DNA of 64,000 nt. It comes from Methylobacter sp. (GTDB taxonomy: Bacteria > Pseudomonadota > Gammaproteobacteria > Methylococcales > Methylomonadaceae). Positions 11,699 to 20,068 of the stretch are shown piece by piece; positions within the stretch are counted from its first letter, which is position 1; every line of letters starts with the position of its first letter. The translations under genes were made by a program, and so were the position numbers. The notes beneath the pieces are model-generated. The model searched no databases. It was given only the letters and a program-made list of their open reading frames with translations, and had not been told where the DNA came from. The DNA lies in assembly GCA_026399025.1 (NCBI GenBank), contig JAPLRU010000111.1:1-64000 (forward strand), in the 5' to 3' direction.

Positions 11699-13403
11699 TA
11701 TAAGATTTGTACTGATCGTTACTTTTGCAATGCTTGTTTTTATGTTGCAACAAGCTTGGCAACTGGATTATGGCCCGAAACCCGAAGTTGCCGCTATCGT
11801 CGACCCGGTAGCCGCCAATACTAAAGCGGATTTACCTTCCGCTACCGGCGCAGCGGCCCAGACAGAAGAAGAGCCCAACACCGCGGCCGTTCCTTTGGCA
11901 ACCGTATCATCCGCCAACATCATCACCGTTAAAACCGATGTGCTTTCGCTTCAAATCGATCTGAAAGGCGGCACCGTTCAAAATATGGATTTACTGAACT
12001 ATCCGGTAGAAAAATCCAATACTGTCGTAGATAAATTACGGGCTTTGATCAGTTTGTCTGTATCGGAAAAAAATACCGCTCCGGTACGCTTATTCGACAG
12101 CAACCCGGAAAAGCTGTTTGTCGCCCAAAGCGGTTTGATTGCCGACAGCGGTTTTGCAACGGCGCCGAATCATCACACCGTCTTTAAAAACGAACAGGAC
12201 AACTACGCTCTACAGCCCGGACAAGACAGCTTAACCGTGCCTCTGACATGGACCGACAATAACGGTCTGAGCATTACCAAATTATTCACCTTCAAACGCG
12301 GCAGTTACGAAATCACACTGGAACAAAAAGTCAAAAACGAATCAGCCAAACCTTGGTCCGGCAGACAATACAGCCAGCTGCTTAGAGTTCCGGATTCGAG
12401 CAGCAATGCCGGAGGCATGCTGACCGGCGGCATGAGAGCCTATGCCGGCGGTGTTATTTACACCGAAAAAAATAAATACCAAAAAATCAGCTATGACGAC
12501 ATGGCCGACGAAAATCTGGATGTTGCAACCAAAGGCGGCTGGACCGCATTGATTCAACATTATTTTGCCTCGGCCTGGATTCCGCCCGCCGACCAGGAAA
12601 ACCATTTCTACACCAAGACGCTAAATGAAGACCATTACGTGATCGGCACATATTCGCCGGCGGTTACCGTTAACGCCAATTCGGATGCCCAGTTTGTCGC
12701 GCAATTATTCGCCGGTCCTAAAGTCCAGCCGATGATGGAAAAAATAGCGCCCGGTTTGGAGCTGACTGTTGATTACAGCTTTTTAACCTTTATCGGCAAG
12801 CCCATTTATTGGTTACTGAACCAGATTCACGATGCAGCCGGTAATTGGGGCGTCGCTATTATCGGCGTGACCTTGTGCATTAAATTGCTGTTTTTCCCCT
12901 TGTCGCAATCCAGCTATAAATCAATGGCTAAAATGCGCAAAATTCAGCCGCGTCTTAAAGAACTGCAAGAACGTTTTGCCGATGACAGACCGCGTTTTAA
13001 TACCGAAATGATGGCCTTGTATAAAAAAGAACAAGTCAACCCCTTGGGCGGCTGTTTACCGATCTTGGTGCAAATCCCGGTATTCATGTGTTTATACTGG
13101 GTATTGAGCGAGACCGTCGAGTTCCGTCAAGCGCCGTTCATGTTATGGATACAGGACTTGTCGATTCAAGACCCGTTTTATGTGCTGCCGGTCATCATGG
13201 GCATCACCATGAAAATTCAGCAAAGCTTAAACCCTGCGCCAATCGATCCGATTCAGGCTAAAGTCATGAAGATGTTCCCCATCGTGTTTACCATCTTCTT
13301 CCTGTTTTTCCCGGCCGGTTTGGTTTTATACTGGGTAGTCAACAACACCCTGTCTATCATTCAACAGTCGTATATCACCAAGCAAATCGCTAAAACCGCA
13401 TAA
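11691..13403 (+). CDS. yidC: Membrane protein insertase YidC
   Basis: The inner-membrane insertase that acts with Sec or alone to insert and fold membrane proteins. About 570 residues, the length of long gammaproteobacterial YidC. The start [19 protein letters not shown] carries the first membrane segment. A low-complexity Ala/Thr/Pro linker (about 30-70) leads to the large periplasmic beta domain, then the conserved insertase core begins with [11 protein letters not shown] and [20 protein letters not shown], with further segments [18 protein letters not shown] and [21 protein letters not shown] chose ATG 11691, which overlaps the yidD stop, over an upstream in-frame start because it fits the signal-anchor. 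Confidence 0.96.
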   Translation: MDNIRFVLIVTFAMLVFMLQQAWQLDYGPKPEVAAIVDPVAANTKADLPSATGAAAQTEEEPNTAAVPLATVSSANIITVKTDVLSLQIDLKGGTVQNMDLLNYPVEKSNTVVDKLRALISLSVSEKNTAPVRLFDSNPEKLFVAQSGLIADSGFATAPNHHTVFKNEQDNYALQPGQDSLTVPLTWTDNNGLSITKLFTFKRGSYEITLEQKVKNESAKPWSGRQYSQLLRVPDSSSNAGGMLTGGMRAYAGGVIYTEKNKYQKISYDDMADENLDVATKGGWTALIQHYFASAWIPPADQENHFYTKTLNEDHYVIGTYSPAVTVNANSDAQFVAQLFAGPKVQPMMEKIAPGLELTVDYSFLTFIGKPIYWLLNQIHDAAGNWGVAIIGVTLCIKLLFFPLSQSSYKSMAKMRKIQPRLKELQERFADDRPRFNTEMMALYKKEQVNPLGGCLPILVQIPVFMCLYWVLSETVEFRQAPFMLWIQDLSIQDPFYVLPVIMGITMKIQQSLNPAPIDPIQAKVMKMFPIVFTIFFLFFPAGLVLYWVVNNTLSIIQQSYITKQIAKTA

Positions 13404-13414
13404 CTTGGGATGCA

Positions 13415-14782
13415 ATGGCTATTGAAAACCGAGACACCATTGCCGCGATTGCGACACCGCCGGGAAATGGCGGTGTCGGCATCATCCGCATTTCGGGAAC
13501 GTTAGTTCCCGAAATCGCCAAACATCTCATTCGTCGCCAAGCTTGCGACATACACGCCTTACTAACTCCCCGACTGGCCCAGTATTCGTCTTTTATCGAC
13601 AACGACGGCTCAGTAATCGATTCCGGCATCGCCCTGTATTTCCCATCGCCGGCCTCCTACACCGGCGAAGACATCCTCGAACTTCAAGGCCACGGCGGTT
13701 CTGTGGTGTTGGATATGCTGCTCCGGCGGGTTTTATCGTTAGGCGCACGCTTAGCCAATCCCGGCGAATTTACCGAACGCGCCTTTTTAAACGGCAAACT
13801 TGATTTAGCCCAGGCCGAAGCCGTCGCCGACTTGATCGAAAGCAGCACCGAACAATCGGTGCGCTCCGCGCAAAAATCCATGCAGGGCGTTTTTTCGGAA
13901 CAGGTCAACGAACTGGTCGAAGAACTGACCGAACTCAGAACTTACGTCGAAGCCGCTATCGATTTTGTCGATGAAGAAATCGATTTTCTGACCGACGGCG
14001 TCGTCGAAAACCGGATCGTCACCCTACTCCGCCGCCTTGAACACATCCAACAAACAGCGCAACAAGGGCGCTTGCTGCGCGACGGCATGACCGTCGTATT
14101 GGCCGGAAAACCCAACGCCGGAAAATCCAGTCTACTGAATGCACTGGCCGGACATGAAGCCGCCATCGTTACCGACATCGCCGGGACCACGCGCGACGTA
14201 TTAAAAGAACGCATCCAACTGGACGGCATGCCATTGCATATCATCGATACCGCGGGTCTTCGCGAAAGCGACAATGCGATAGAACAAGAAGGCATTCGCC
14301 GAGCGCACCTGGAAATCAAAAACGCTGATAAAATCCTATTGCTGATTGATGCCCGAGAGCCGGAAATAGAATCGGTCTTAACAACCCTGCCGCCGGGCGG
14401 CAACATCACCCACATCTATAACAAAATAGACCTGTTGGGCTTGGAGCCGGACATCAAACAAACGCAATCGGCGACGCAAATTTATTTGTCCATAAAGACC
14501 GGCAACGGCCTGGAACTGTTAAAGCAACACCTCAAACAAAGCGTTGGTTTTAACGAAGCGACCGATAACGTGTTCATCGCCCGAAGACGGCACCTGGAAG
14601 CCTTAAGCAAAGGCCGTGAGTTTGTTGAAAGCGCCCTAGACCAATTAAGAGGCAGTCAGGCCGGAGAATTGGTTGCGGAGGATCTAAAGCAAGCGCAAAA
14701 CAGCCTTGCGGAAATTACCGGGAAATTCAGCTCCGATGATTTACTGGGGAAAATATTTTCCAGTTTTTGCATTGGCAAATAA
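13415..14782 (+). CDS. mnmE: tRNA modification GTPase MnmE
   Basis: A GTPase that with MnmG introduces the carboxymethylaminomethyl or aminomethyl group at U34 of certain tRNAs. 455 residues. The N-terminal domain binds formyl-tetrahydrofolate (DTIAAIATPPGNGGVGIIRIS), followed by the helical domain into which the G domain is inserted: G1 GKPNAGKSSLLNAL near residue 230, G2/G3 IAGTTRDV and DTAGLRE, NKID near 340. The C-terminus is DDLLGKIFSSFCIGK with the catalytic-site cysteine. It follows yidC by 11 bases. Unlike in many gammaproteobacteria, mnmG, rsmG and parAB do not follow. Confidence 0.97.
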   Translation: MAIENRDTIAAIATPPGNGGVGIIRISGTLVPEIAKHLIRRQACDIHALLTPRLAQYSSFIDNDGSVIDSGIALYFPSPASYTGEDILELQGHGGSVVLDMLLRRVLSLGARLANPGEFTERAFLNGKLDLAQAEAVADLIESSTEQSVRSAQKSMQGVFSEQVNELVEELTELRTYVEAAIDFVDEEIDFLTDGVVENRIVTLLRRLEHIQQTAQQGRLLRDGMTVVLAGKPNAGKSSLLNALAGHEAAIVTDIAGTTRDVLKERIQLDGMPLHIIDTAGLRESDNAIEQEGIRRAHLEIKNADKILLLIDAREPEIESVLTTLPPGGNITHIYNKIDLLGLEPDIKQTQSATQIYLSIKTGNGLELLKQHLKQSVGFNEATDNVFIARRRHLEALSKGREFVESALDQLRGSQAGELVAEDLKQAQNSLAEITGKFSSDDLLGKIFSSFCIGK

Positions 14783-15083
14783 CAGTCATATCGCACTCTG
14801 TATCAAATACTCTTACATTCAACAGCCAAGCACGATGGCGGTGCGGTTAGAAGGAAGTACTTATAACTCACCACATATCCCCTAGCACTCAGTCAATATT
14901 GATATGTCAGTGAAAATTGTTTAGCCCCAGAGTAAATCCGCCAAGATAAAATCGACTGAGTACCGGAACCAGCCAATATTAAAAGCATCCATGCCGAATT
15001 TACCCGCATGGGATTTTCTCAGAGTAAGCGTTAAAAAACTGAACGCTATTAGCATCGAAAAACAGATTCAAAAACGCAGTAAC

Positions 15084-15113
15084 TTGCACATTCCGTTCCA
15101 CTCCTCCTATAAT
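15084..15113 (+). promoter_or_regulatory. Sigma-70 promoter upstream of the arm-domain gene
   Basis: TTGCAC (15084-15089), an 18-base spacer and a perfect TATAAT (15108-15113). Transcription would begin near 15120, giving a leader of about 150 bases before the coding region. Confidence 0.65.
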
Positions 15114-15151
15114 CGCGCCGGATATATGCTTATTAAAAAATATATTTGTCA

Positions 15152-15248
15152 TCATGAGGGTAAAAAACAGCATGTGGTTGCCGCATCCTGTTTTCATTGA
15201 TATGCGCTCATGATTTTTTAATGCGTTCATGAGGCTGAAGTTTCATGA
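15152..15248. promoter_or_regulatory. Cluster of four TCATGA palindromes
   Basis: The six-base palindrome TCATGA occurs at 15152, 15208, 15227 and 15243, most of them as TCATGAG or preceded by GC(G/T). Four copies in 97 bases of leader are unlikely by chance. They could be binding sites for the arm-domain protein encoded immediately downstream or for another regulator; this is inference. Confidence 0.45.
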
Positions 15249-15269
15249 GCAAAAACGGTGGAAGTTGCA

Positions 15270-15989
15270 ATGGCTACTAATAAAGTTAAATTACAGAGCT
15301 TGGTACCTAAAGACAAGGCTTATCGGGAACCGGACGGCGGTGGGCTATTTGTTGAAGTGCTAACCGATGGCGCTAAATTTTGGCGATTGCGCTATAAACT
15401 TGCCGACAAGGAAATGATAGTAACCTTAGGTAACTATCCCGCTTACTCATTAGCCAAAGCCCGTCGATGGCGAAGCGATTGCTTGGCGCTCATTGAACAG
15501 GGTGTATCGCCGAGGGCGTTGAAGCGGGATCAAGTAAAACTCGACGATATTAAACCGGAAGCGAAAGAATTGGCCGTTGCCTTTTTAAATAACTGGTGTC
15601 CGGTAGCGGCTAAAAAGAATAAAGTCAAGAATACCGAAGTTAAGAAAATTGAACAACCCGAAGAAATTGAGAAAACGGCGGAAATTCAGCAACCCGAAGA
15701 AGTTGAGAAAACGGCGGAAATTCAACAACCCGAAGAAGTTGAGAAAACGACGGACATTCAACAATCCGAAGAAACTCAGGAAGATGAAGACGGAGATACT
15801 TTAGAAGCTTTTGCACAGCGTTTGGATGAGGAAATTGCCGAATTAGCCAAAAGCAAAGATAAGCAAAAGAAAGCGGTTAAGTCCGCCAAGAAGGGCGGCA
15901 TTGCTGCGACCAATGCATCAAATAATCGAGCGCAACCACGGCAAAATAACGTACTAAAGCGATTACTTGGCTATGTATGGAAAAAATAA
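15270..15989 (+). CDS. Orphan integrase arm-DNA-binding domain protein with acidic repeats
   Basis: A 239-residue protein. Residues 1-90 match the N-terminal arm-type DNA-binding domain of P4-like tyrosine integrases (DUF4102): DGGGLFVEVLTDGAKFWRLR, then VTLGNYPAYSLAKAR and a QGVSP motif. The catalytic recombinase domain is absent. Instead there follow a short Lys-rich stretch, three and a half 12-residue repeats of the type QPEEVEKTAEIQ (about residues 129-170), an acidic EDEDGD segment and a basic tail rich in Lys/Arg. It is therefore either an integrase fragment that kept its promoter or a domesticated DNA-binding protein. ATG 15270 is preferred over GTG 15258. It is flanked by mnmE upstream and faces the GGDEF-EAL gene end to end. 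Confidence 0.8.
   Translation: MATNKVKLQSLVPKDKAYREPDGGGLFVEVLTDGAKFWRLRYKLADKEMIVTLGNYPAYSLAKARRWRSDCLALIEQGVSPRALKRDQVKLDDIKPEAKELAVAFLNNWCPVAAKKNKVKNTEVKKIEQPEEIEKTAEIQQPEEVEKTAEIQQPEEVEKTTDIQQSEETQEDEDGDTLEAFAQRLDEEIAELAKSKDKQKKAVKSAKKGGIAATNASNNRAQPRQNNVLKRLLGYVWKK
15654..15779 (+). repeat. In-frame 36-bp tandem repeat
   Basis: Three full copies (15654, 15690, 15726) and half a copy (15762) of a 36-bp unit beginning CAACCCGAAGAA. They encode the Q-P-E-E-x-E-K-T-x-x-I-Q repeats and are prone to copy-number change. Confidence 0.9.
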
Positions 15990-15994
15990 AAAGC

Positions 15995-18900
15995 TCAACC
16001 TTCTTTATCGGGCTGAAAACCTTCCGAATCCGGCATCAGTTCGATCAGATGCTCTCTTAACTGACGTTCCAATTCTTCAATCGGCACCGGTTTGCCGAAC
16101 AGATAACCTTGAAAGGCGATGCAGCCCAACGATTTTAGAAGTTCATCCTGTTCGATATTTTCCACGCCTTCCGCCACCACATTTATCCCCATCAACTTAC
16201 CCAGGGTAAATACACTGTGTACGATAAAGGCGTCATTATTATTTTTCTTGATGCCTTCGACGAAACTTTTGTCGATTTTAATTTGGTCGAAAGGTAAATT
16301 TTTCAGGTAGCTCAGCGATGAGTAACCGGTGCCGAAATCGTCCATAGCTAAAAGCACGCCGATGGATTTAAGTTCAAGCATTTTGGCGATAGCGGCATCC
16401 ATCTCTTTCAATACCATGCTTTCGGTCAATTCCAATTTAAGCTGCATAGGTCCTATCGCGTATTTCGCCATGACAGTGCGCACCTCTTCGACAAATCCGG
16501 GTTGATAGAATTGCTTGGCGCTGACGTTCACGGCAATACTTAAGTTTTGAGTCCAGCGTCGGTTTCTCCATGCCTTGAGTTGGGCGCAGGCGGTTTCCAG
16601 CACCCAACGCCCGATAATCAGAATGATGTCGGTCTCTTCCGCCAACGGAATAAACTGAATCGGAAGAATCCAACCCAGCTCGGGATGATGCCAGCGCACC
16701 AGCGCTTCCACGCCGGTCATTTGTTTATTCGCATCAACCTGGGGTTGATAGAAGAGCATGAGTTGGTCATTGCTGATGGCTTGGCGCAACGCGGATTCAA
16801 ATTTTGCCCGTTGCTCCAATTCCTGCTGCATGGCCGGATCAAAAAAGCGGTAGGTATTCTTACCGCCTTTTTTGGCCGCATACATTGCCGTATCCGCCTG
16901 CGCCAATACGGCATCGGCGGTTATGCCGGAATCGCAAAACAGTACGACACCGATGCTGCTGGAACAGTTATAGACGACACAGCTTAAACTGTACGGTTCC
17001 GTCAACGCCGAGACAATCTTTTCGGCCACGGTTTTCGCCTGAACGGCGGCGCTGTCGCACACTTGGCCGAGTTCTTCCAACAGCACGATAAACTCATCGC
17101 CGCCCAAGCGCGCCACCGCATCCGTTTCCCGGACACAGCCTTTCAAGCGGAGCGCTACTTTAATCAGCAGTTCATCGCCGACACCATGCCCCTGGGTGTC
17201 GTTTAGCAACTTGAAATTATCCAGATCGAGAAACAGCAAGGCGGCATAAGATCCTGTGCGCGTTTGCACGGCGATAGCATGTTCCAGACGTTCGGCCAAC
17301 AGGCGCCGGTTGGCTAACTGGGTCAGGGTATCGTAGAAGGCGAGGTTTTTGATTTTTTCTTCGGACGCTTTGCGCTCGGAAATATCGGTGAAGCTGCCCA
17401 CATAATGAGTGATACGGCCACAGTCATTCTTGACCGTGGTTATCGCGAGCCATTTCGGATAGATATGGCCATCCTTATGGCGGTCCCATATTTCGCCTTC
17501 CCATTGCCCCTCGTGTTGCAAGGCGTAATGCATGTTGCGATAAAACTCCGGGTCATGACGCCCTGATTTCAGCATAGACGGTTTATTGCCGATAGCTTCT
17601 TCGGCGGTATAGCCGGTAATCTGGGTGAATGCTCGATTGACGCGGATGATAACTTCGTCGGCGTCGGTGATAGTAATGCCTTCCAGGGTCTCGAAAGCGG
17701 TGGCGGCAATGCGCAGTTCCTGTTCTATCCGTTTACTTTCGGTGATGTCGGTATAAACGCCGAGAACGCCGATGATTTCGTCCGCTTCATTGCGCAACGG
17801 AGTTTTAGAGGCTTTCAACCAAATCGGGCGGCCATTGGGAGCGATTCTGGATTCTTCATAATCGAGTTTGGGCAAGCCTGCTTCCATGACATAGAGGTCA
17901 TCGGAACGATACAGTTCAGCGTGCTCATCAACGCCCAACTGAAAGTCGTCCTTACCAATCACATCCTGGGAAAATTGCTCTTTAATATCTTTGGCGAAAA
18001 GCTTGTTGCAACCCAGATAACGCGACTCCCGGTCCTTCCAGAAAATCCGCACAGGCGCCGTTTCAATGACCGATTGCAGCAGGTTATACGACTCAGCCAA
18101 TGAGTTTTCTATGCGTTTGCGCTCGGTAATGTCTTTAAAAAAGCCGACAAAATAGCCGCCGTCTTCGCTGATAAAAGAGGCATTGACCTCGACATCCCAC
18201 AGGCTTCCGTCTTTCCGGCGATGCTGGGTTTCAAAAGTATCCGAGCCATGGCGCATAACCTTGCGGATATGCTCAGCCGTTTTCTCCTGAGTTTCCGCCG
18301 CTTCCAGATCGCTGATTCGCATACCGATTAATTCCGCTTCGGAATATCCGGAAACACGGACGTATGCCGGATTGACTTCGAGTAAACGGCCGTCCCGGTC
18401 TACTTGCCAAAAACCCTCGCCGGTGCATTGAATGACCGAATGATATTTTCGATGTCGCTGATGAAGCTCGGCGGTGCGCTCAATGACGTTCTGCTCCAGC
18501 TCGTATTCGGAGTTTTTTAAACGACTGAGGGTATGGTCCAATTGTTCGGCCATGTTATTGAACAGTCCGCTCAATTCGGCGATTTCAAGGTAATTGGCCG
18601 AACAAACCCGTTGACTAAAATCACCTAAAGACAAGGCTCGCGCCATATCGGCCAAGGCGGTAATCGGTTTGGATATGCTCCGGCCGATCATCGCGGCGAT
18701 TAACCAAGCACCACCGGCAAAAAGGAAAACCGCGGCGCTCAGGGTCATAAGCCATTGTCTAAAAGGCGCAAAAGCTTCTGCTTGATCGACATGCGCCATG
18801 ATGCAACCGCCGCCGATTTCCGGTACGAAGCGAAAACCATGGATGATGGCCGCGTCTCGATAATCGAGATTGAGTGTTTCGCCGCTTTCCCTGTGCAAAC

Positions 18901-19558
18901 AGTGCCGCATCGGTATAGTTGAAATAGCTTTGGCAATGCCTTGTTGCGAAGCATAGCGCGGCTTGGTGATGAAAAAACCCTCGTTATCGGCCAGAAAGAT
19001 TTCTCCCGATTGCCCTAATGCCGGAGCATTGATAAAAATATCTTGCAGTTCCCTGCCGGAATAACTTGTCAGTAAACTAAAGCCCGATGCCGAATCGGCG
19101 GCGACCATGGATAACAACGGAACGCCGTTTAGTTTGGAAGTTGCCGCTATCTGACCGGGCTGGAACGGCCGGTTTAATTGAGCGAAACTCACCGCATTGT
19201 CGCCTACGGCAAGGTCGCTTTCGCTTCCTGAATGGAAGCTAAAGCCGACCGCAGGATTAATCGCGGCAAACTGTTCCAATTTAGGTCGAACGCAACTATT
19301 AACACCGTTGTCGCTGTAACGGCAGGCCGCTATCAAGGTTTCCAGTAAGACGTTGCCGCGCTCGTTATCCTTGTCTAAGCGCATACGCAGTTCTTCATGA
19401 CGGGCTTCGGCTATCAGCCCTACGTCCTCAATGCGATTGTCCCTGATACTGTTATATATAAACCAACATGCCGTTACGCCTATCAAGCCGGTGGGCAGCA
19501 GAATGCACAATAAGAGAACACAGCTTAAATGCGTTTTTATCGATCTCATGCCTGACAT
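15995..19558 (-). CDS. Membrane-bound PAS/GGDEF/EAL cyclic-di-GMP signalling protein
   Basis: A 1187-residue inner-membrane protein for cyclic-di-GMP turnover. A membrane segment near residues 12-35 and a second near 272-295 enclose a Cache-like periplasmic sensor domain. A HAMP segment follows (RSISKPITALADMARAL), then three PAS domains starting near residues 370, 500 and 620. The GGDEF domain has an intact RLGGDEF motif near residue 820 and the EAL domain has intact EALVRWHHP near 950 and DDFGTGYSSL near 1060, so both cyclase and phosphodiesterase activities are possible. It has no obvious operon partner; the gene ends 5 bases from the convergent arm-domain gene. Ligand unknown. Confidence 0.93.
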   Translation of the reverse strand: MSGMRSIKTHLSCVLLLCILLPTGLIGVTACWFIYNSIRDNRIEDVGLIAEARHEELRMRLDKDNERGNVLLETLIAACRYSDNGVNSCVRPKLEQFAAINPAVGFSFHSGSESDLAVGDNAVSFAQLNRPFQPGQIAATSKLNGVPLLSMVAADSASGFSLLTSYSGRELQDIFINAPALGQSGEIFLADNEGFFITKPRYASQQGIAKAISTIPMRHCLHRESGETLNLDYRDAAIIHGFRFVPEIGGGCIMAHVDQAEAFAPFRQWLMTLSAAVFLFAGGAWLIAAMIGRSISKPITALADMARALSLGDFSQRVCSANYLEIAELSGLFNNMAEQLDHTLSRLKNSEYELEQNVIERTAELHQRHRKYHSVIQCTGEGFWQVDRDGRLLEVNPAYVRVSGYSEAELIGMRISDLEAAETQEKTAEHIRKVMRHGSDTFETQHRRKDGSLWDVEVNASFISEDGGYFVGFFKDITERKRIENSLAESYNLLQSVIETAPVRIFWKDRESRYLGCNKLFAKDIKEQFSQDVIGKDDFQLGVDEHAELYRSDDLYVMEAGLPKLDYEESRIAPNGRPIWLKASKTPLRNEADEIIGVLGVYTDITESKRIEQELRIAATAFETLEGITITDADEVIIRVNRAFTQITGYTAEEAIGNKPSMLKSGRHDPEFYRNMHYALQHEGQWEGEIWDRHKDGHIYPKWLAITTVKNDCGRITHYVGSFTDISERKASEEKIKNLAFYDTLTQLANRRLLAERLEHAIAVQTRTGSYAALLFLDLDNFKLLNDTQGHGVGDELLIKVALRLKGCVRETDAVARLGGDEFIVLLEELGQVCDSAAVQAKTVAEKIVSALTEPYSLSCVVYNCSSSIGVVLFCDSGITADAVLAQADTAMYAAKKGGKNTYRFFDPAMQQELEQRAKFESALRQAISNDQLMLFYQPQVDANKQMTGVEALVRWHHPELGWILPIQFIPLAEETDIILIIGRWVLETACAQLKAWRNRRWTQNLSIAVNVSAKQFYQPGFVEEVRTVMAKYAIGPMQLKLELTESMVLKEMDAAIAKMLELKSIGVLLAMDDFGTGYSSLSYLKNLPFDQIKIDKSFVEGIKKNNNDAFIVHSVFTLGKLMGINVVAEGVENIEQDELLKSLGCIAFQGYLFGKPVPIEELERQLREHLIELMPDSEGFQPDKEG

Positions 19559-20068
19559 TCCGTACCCCCTTAGCGTCCTGTTGATATTGAATCATATTAT
19601 TTTTTTGAAAGAGCAAACCTAATTTCCGATTAATATTAAAGGTTTATTTTTTCAGCTACGGAATGCCGGTCATCGTTACGGTTGTTACAGAGCCCGAAAT
19701 TAATATAGCGACGCAAAGTCCGCTATCGTTCCGGCGCTCGTCTCTACGGGAGGCCGTCATTCCGGCCGGGATGACGCAATGCGCCCTATAAGGTGGCTGT
19801 CGCTATCCCCTTGGAGATGAGACAGCCGTGTATAAAGATGAGCACAGGAGCCTGGGAGATATTTATCCGAGTCATCCGCGTTTCATGGTATTTAATACAA
19901 TTTTTCAGGTGGATCTTGATCGCTCGTAATAAATATGTAATAGGAAAGATAGCATATTGAAATAAAAGATAGCGTAAAAAGTTTTTGGAAAACATCCTGT
20001 ATGCAGGATGCTATGGTATATGCGGGGGCGCGAAGCTATGTTGACAATGGATAAAAGATATGAATGGC
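19559..20068. other. Non-coding gap with second palindromic element
   Basis: About 510 bases between the GGDEF-EAL gene start and the 3' end of the BatB-like gene. It holds copy 2 of the dispersed palindromic element (19690-19860). The rest is AT-rich and I see no RNA gene, terminator with a T run, or credible reading frame; the 69-codon frame at 19786-19995 overlaps the repeat. Confidence 0.65.
19690..19860. repeat. Dispersed palindromic (REP/MITE-like) element, copy 2
   Basis: GAGCCCGAAATTAATATAGCGACGCAAA followed by CTATCGTTCC + GGCGCTCGTCT, CCGTCATTCCGG, and GTGTATAAAGATGAGC + ACAGGAGCCTGGGA repeats the order of blocks in copy 1 (4249-4416), but with the CCACGCTT segment deleted from the left arm and the right arm degraded. 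It is a diverged, decaying copy. Confidence 0.65.

Larger units (their letters stand above)
14783..15257. other. Gap after mnmE with promoter and repeated TCATGA
   Basis: About 475 bases without a convincing gene. The left 300 bases show nothing recognisable. From 15084 there is a good sigma-70 promoter, a possible hairpin (AAAACAG ... CTGTTTT, 15165-15195, with an inner ATGTGG/CCGCAT stem) and four TCATGA sites ahead of the arm-domain gene. Short frames on both strands (14991-15200 plus, 15000-15230 minus) overlap each other and look like chance. Confidence 0.6.

Noticed and set aside
14991-15200. 69-codon frame after mnmE, with another on the opposite strand
   Set aside because: Two frames overlap on opposite strands, the region carries a promoter, a hairpin and repeats, and neither translation looks like a protein.
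19786-19995. 69-codon frame on the minus strand
   Set aside because: It overlaps palindromic element copy 2 and has no supporting start signal.
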